Of a DNA stretch of 5,203 nt, positions 4,783 to 5,203 are shown piece by piece. Every line of letters starts with the position of its first letter. The stretch's first letter is position 1. Source of the stretch: Nitrososphaeria archaeon (GTDB lineage: Archaea; Thermoproteota; Nitrososphaeria; Geothermarchaeales; JDFR-13); NCBI GenBank assembly GCA_027000765.1, contig JALTNJ010000116.1:1-5203 (forward strand). The letters are read 5' to 3'. Both the position numbers and the translations under genes were made by a program. A model generated the notes under the pieces. That model had not been told where the DNA came from and did not search any database. It saw nothing but the letters and a program-made list of their open reading frames with translations.

Positions 4783-4825
4783 TGTTCGTAATCTACTGGA
4801 ACTTCACCTGTTTATATATTACCTT
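4783..4825 (-). promoter_or_regulatory. Leader element of the five-gene operon: GGTAATA, 18-base spacer, CAGTAG, then hairpin
   Basis: On the minus strand AAGGTAATA (4825-4817), 18 bases, CAGTAG (4798-4793), ten bases including ACGAA, and then the hairpin. Spacing is identical to the nrdJ leader at 2359-2317. The sequence TAATATATAAAC is AT-rich and could hold a -10 hexamer (TATAAA). At 17 bases upstream only the T-rich end of the previous terminator is found, so a standard sigma-70 -35 is missing. It may be a promoter for a dedicated sigma factor or polymerase, or an RNA element acting on the hairpin. Confidence 0.45.
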
Positions 4826-4831
4826 GAAAAC

Positions 4832-4864
4832 AAAAAAGGCACCTGGGACGTCCCAAGTGCCTTT
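4832..4864 (-). terminator. Intrinsic terminator after the 91-residue gene
   Basis: On the minus strand AAAGGCAC, one mismatch and TGGGAC pair with GTCCCA and GTGCCTTT. This gives a 14-pair hairpin with one internal mismatch and a self-complementary GGGACGTCCC top, so the real loop is ACGT. A T6 run (4837-4832) overlaps the end of the stem. It lies about 20 bases past the stop codon and is a clear gene-end terminator. Confidence 0.87.
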
Positions 4865-4886
4865 CAAAGGAATATAGAGTCTACCT

Positions 4887-5162
4887 CTATGTTATCATAG
4901 CCGAACCCAGCACCACGCCTATGATGGTAAACGCTATTCCTACCATCCACTTTATTAGTTTCAATTCTACATTGTGAATGTACTCTTTGAGTTCGCTCTT
5001 TACCTGACCGATTTCGCTTTTGAGCGCATAAAGATCATCCTTTGTAGCAAGCCTGTCCAAAGAGAGACTCCCAAAACAATCGATGATCGCCTGAGCCTCT
5101 TCTTCGTTAAATCTATTCCTGAATATCTGATACGCCTTTATCAACTTGTTGTTCATGGCCAT
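4887..5162 (-). CDS. Coiled-coil protein with one C-terminal membrane helix (DUF1640/CCDC90-like)
   Basis: A 91-residue protein in three parts. The N-terminal helical region (1-30) includes FNEEEAQAIIDCFG. A coiled-coil segment (about 38-70) starts with the typical RLATKDDLYALKSEIGQVKS. A hydrophobic helix (about 72-90) includes WMVGIAFTIIGVVLGSAMI, leaving almost nothing behind it, so the protein is probably tail-anchored with its bulk in the cytoplasm. This layout is common in small bacterial and phage proteins of the DUF1640/CCDC90 type, whose role is generally unknown. The ATG at 5162 has AGGAG (5176-5172) nine bases upstream. Met3 at 5156 is an alternative, with GAGG at 5169-5166. A small six-pair hairpin covers the stop codon before the true terminator. 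It stands alone before the terminator, and what lies upstream is off the window. Function unknown. Confidence 0.85.
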   Translation of the reverse strand: MAMNNKLIKAYQIFRNRFNEEEAQAIIDCFGSLSLDRLATKDDLYALKSEIGQVKSELKEYIHNVELKLIKWMVGIAFTIIGVVLGSAMIT

Positions 5163-5203
5163 TGTCCTCTACTCCTTTTTATACCATAAAACCGGAAAGA
5201 TGT

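Noticed and set aside
4874..4890. Small hairpin ATAGAG/CTCTAT over the stop of the 91-residue gene
   Set aside because: Six AT-rich pairs without a T run; too weak to call a separate terminator beside the strong one at 4832-4864.
5171..5190. Extended -10 promoter TGGTATAAA before the 91-residue gene
   Set aside because: The predicted start of transcription would fall in or after the ribosome binding site, and the -35 region is outside the window. It cannot be supported.
1..5203. tRNA, rRNA, CRISPR array, insertion sequence ends or attachment sites
   Set aside because: Nothing in the two intergenic gaps or elsewhere shows cloverleaf, repeat-spacer or terminal-repeat structure.

Overview
All genes that can be supported lie on the minus strand, so the window reads right to left. 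It looks like part of a bacterial accessory element (phage, plasmid or integrative element) rather than core chromosome. Genes are short and tightly packed, with stop codons running into the next ribosome binding site. Strong intrinsic terminators lie between blocks. A class II ribonucleotide reductase and a single-stranded DNA-binding protein sit near an ArdC-type antirestriction protein, a secreted nuclease and several small orphan genes. The near-perfect AGGAGGTG ribosome binding sites mark a bacterial host. The B12-dependent, oxygen-independent reductase and the charged, Glu/Lys/Arg/Val-rich proteins fit an anaerobic and possibly thermophilic host, but the taxon cannot be fixed from this window.

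Layout in transcription order. (1) 5162-4887: a 91-residue coiled-coil protein with one C-terminal membrane helix, closed by a terminator at 4832-4864. (2) 4825-4738: an intergenic leader with a GGTAATA element, a conserved spacer and a 13-bp hairpin with a T10 tract, directly before the next ribosome binding site. (3) 4723-2473: a five-gene operon encoding a 50-residue orphan, a secreted staphylococcal-nuclease-type enzyme, an ArdC-like zinc-metalloprotease/ssDNA-binding protein, a 64-residue orphan and a 143-residue orphan. It ends at a terminator at 2391-2423. (4) 2359-2284: a second leader, built like the first with the same spacings. (5) 2258 to the window edge: nrdJ (GTG start), followed after 18 bases by the first 32 codons of ssb, which runs off the window.

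How it may work together (inference): nrdJ and ssb supply and protect DNA during replication, ArdC protects incoming DNA from host defences, and the nuclease degrades DNA outside the cytoplasm. The most unusual content is regulatory. Two matching leaders sit before the two operons, each ending in a terminator-like hairpin with no room for a promoter between hairpin and gene. A third hairpin contains the stop codon of the 50-residue gene, and its loop is complementary to the ribosome binding site of the nuclease gene. This points to shared conditional read-through (antitermination) or translational control. No tRNA, rRNA, CRISPR array or insertion sequence was seen, and no gene-free stretch exceeds 300 bases.
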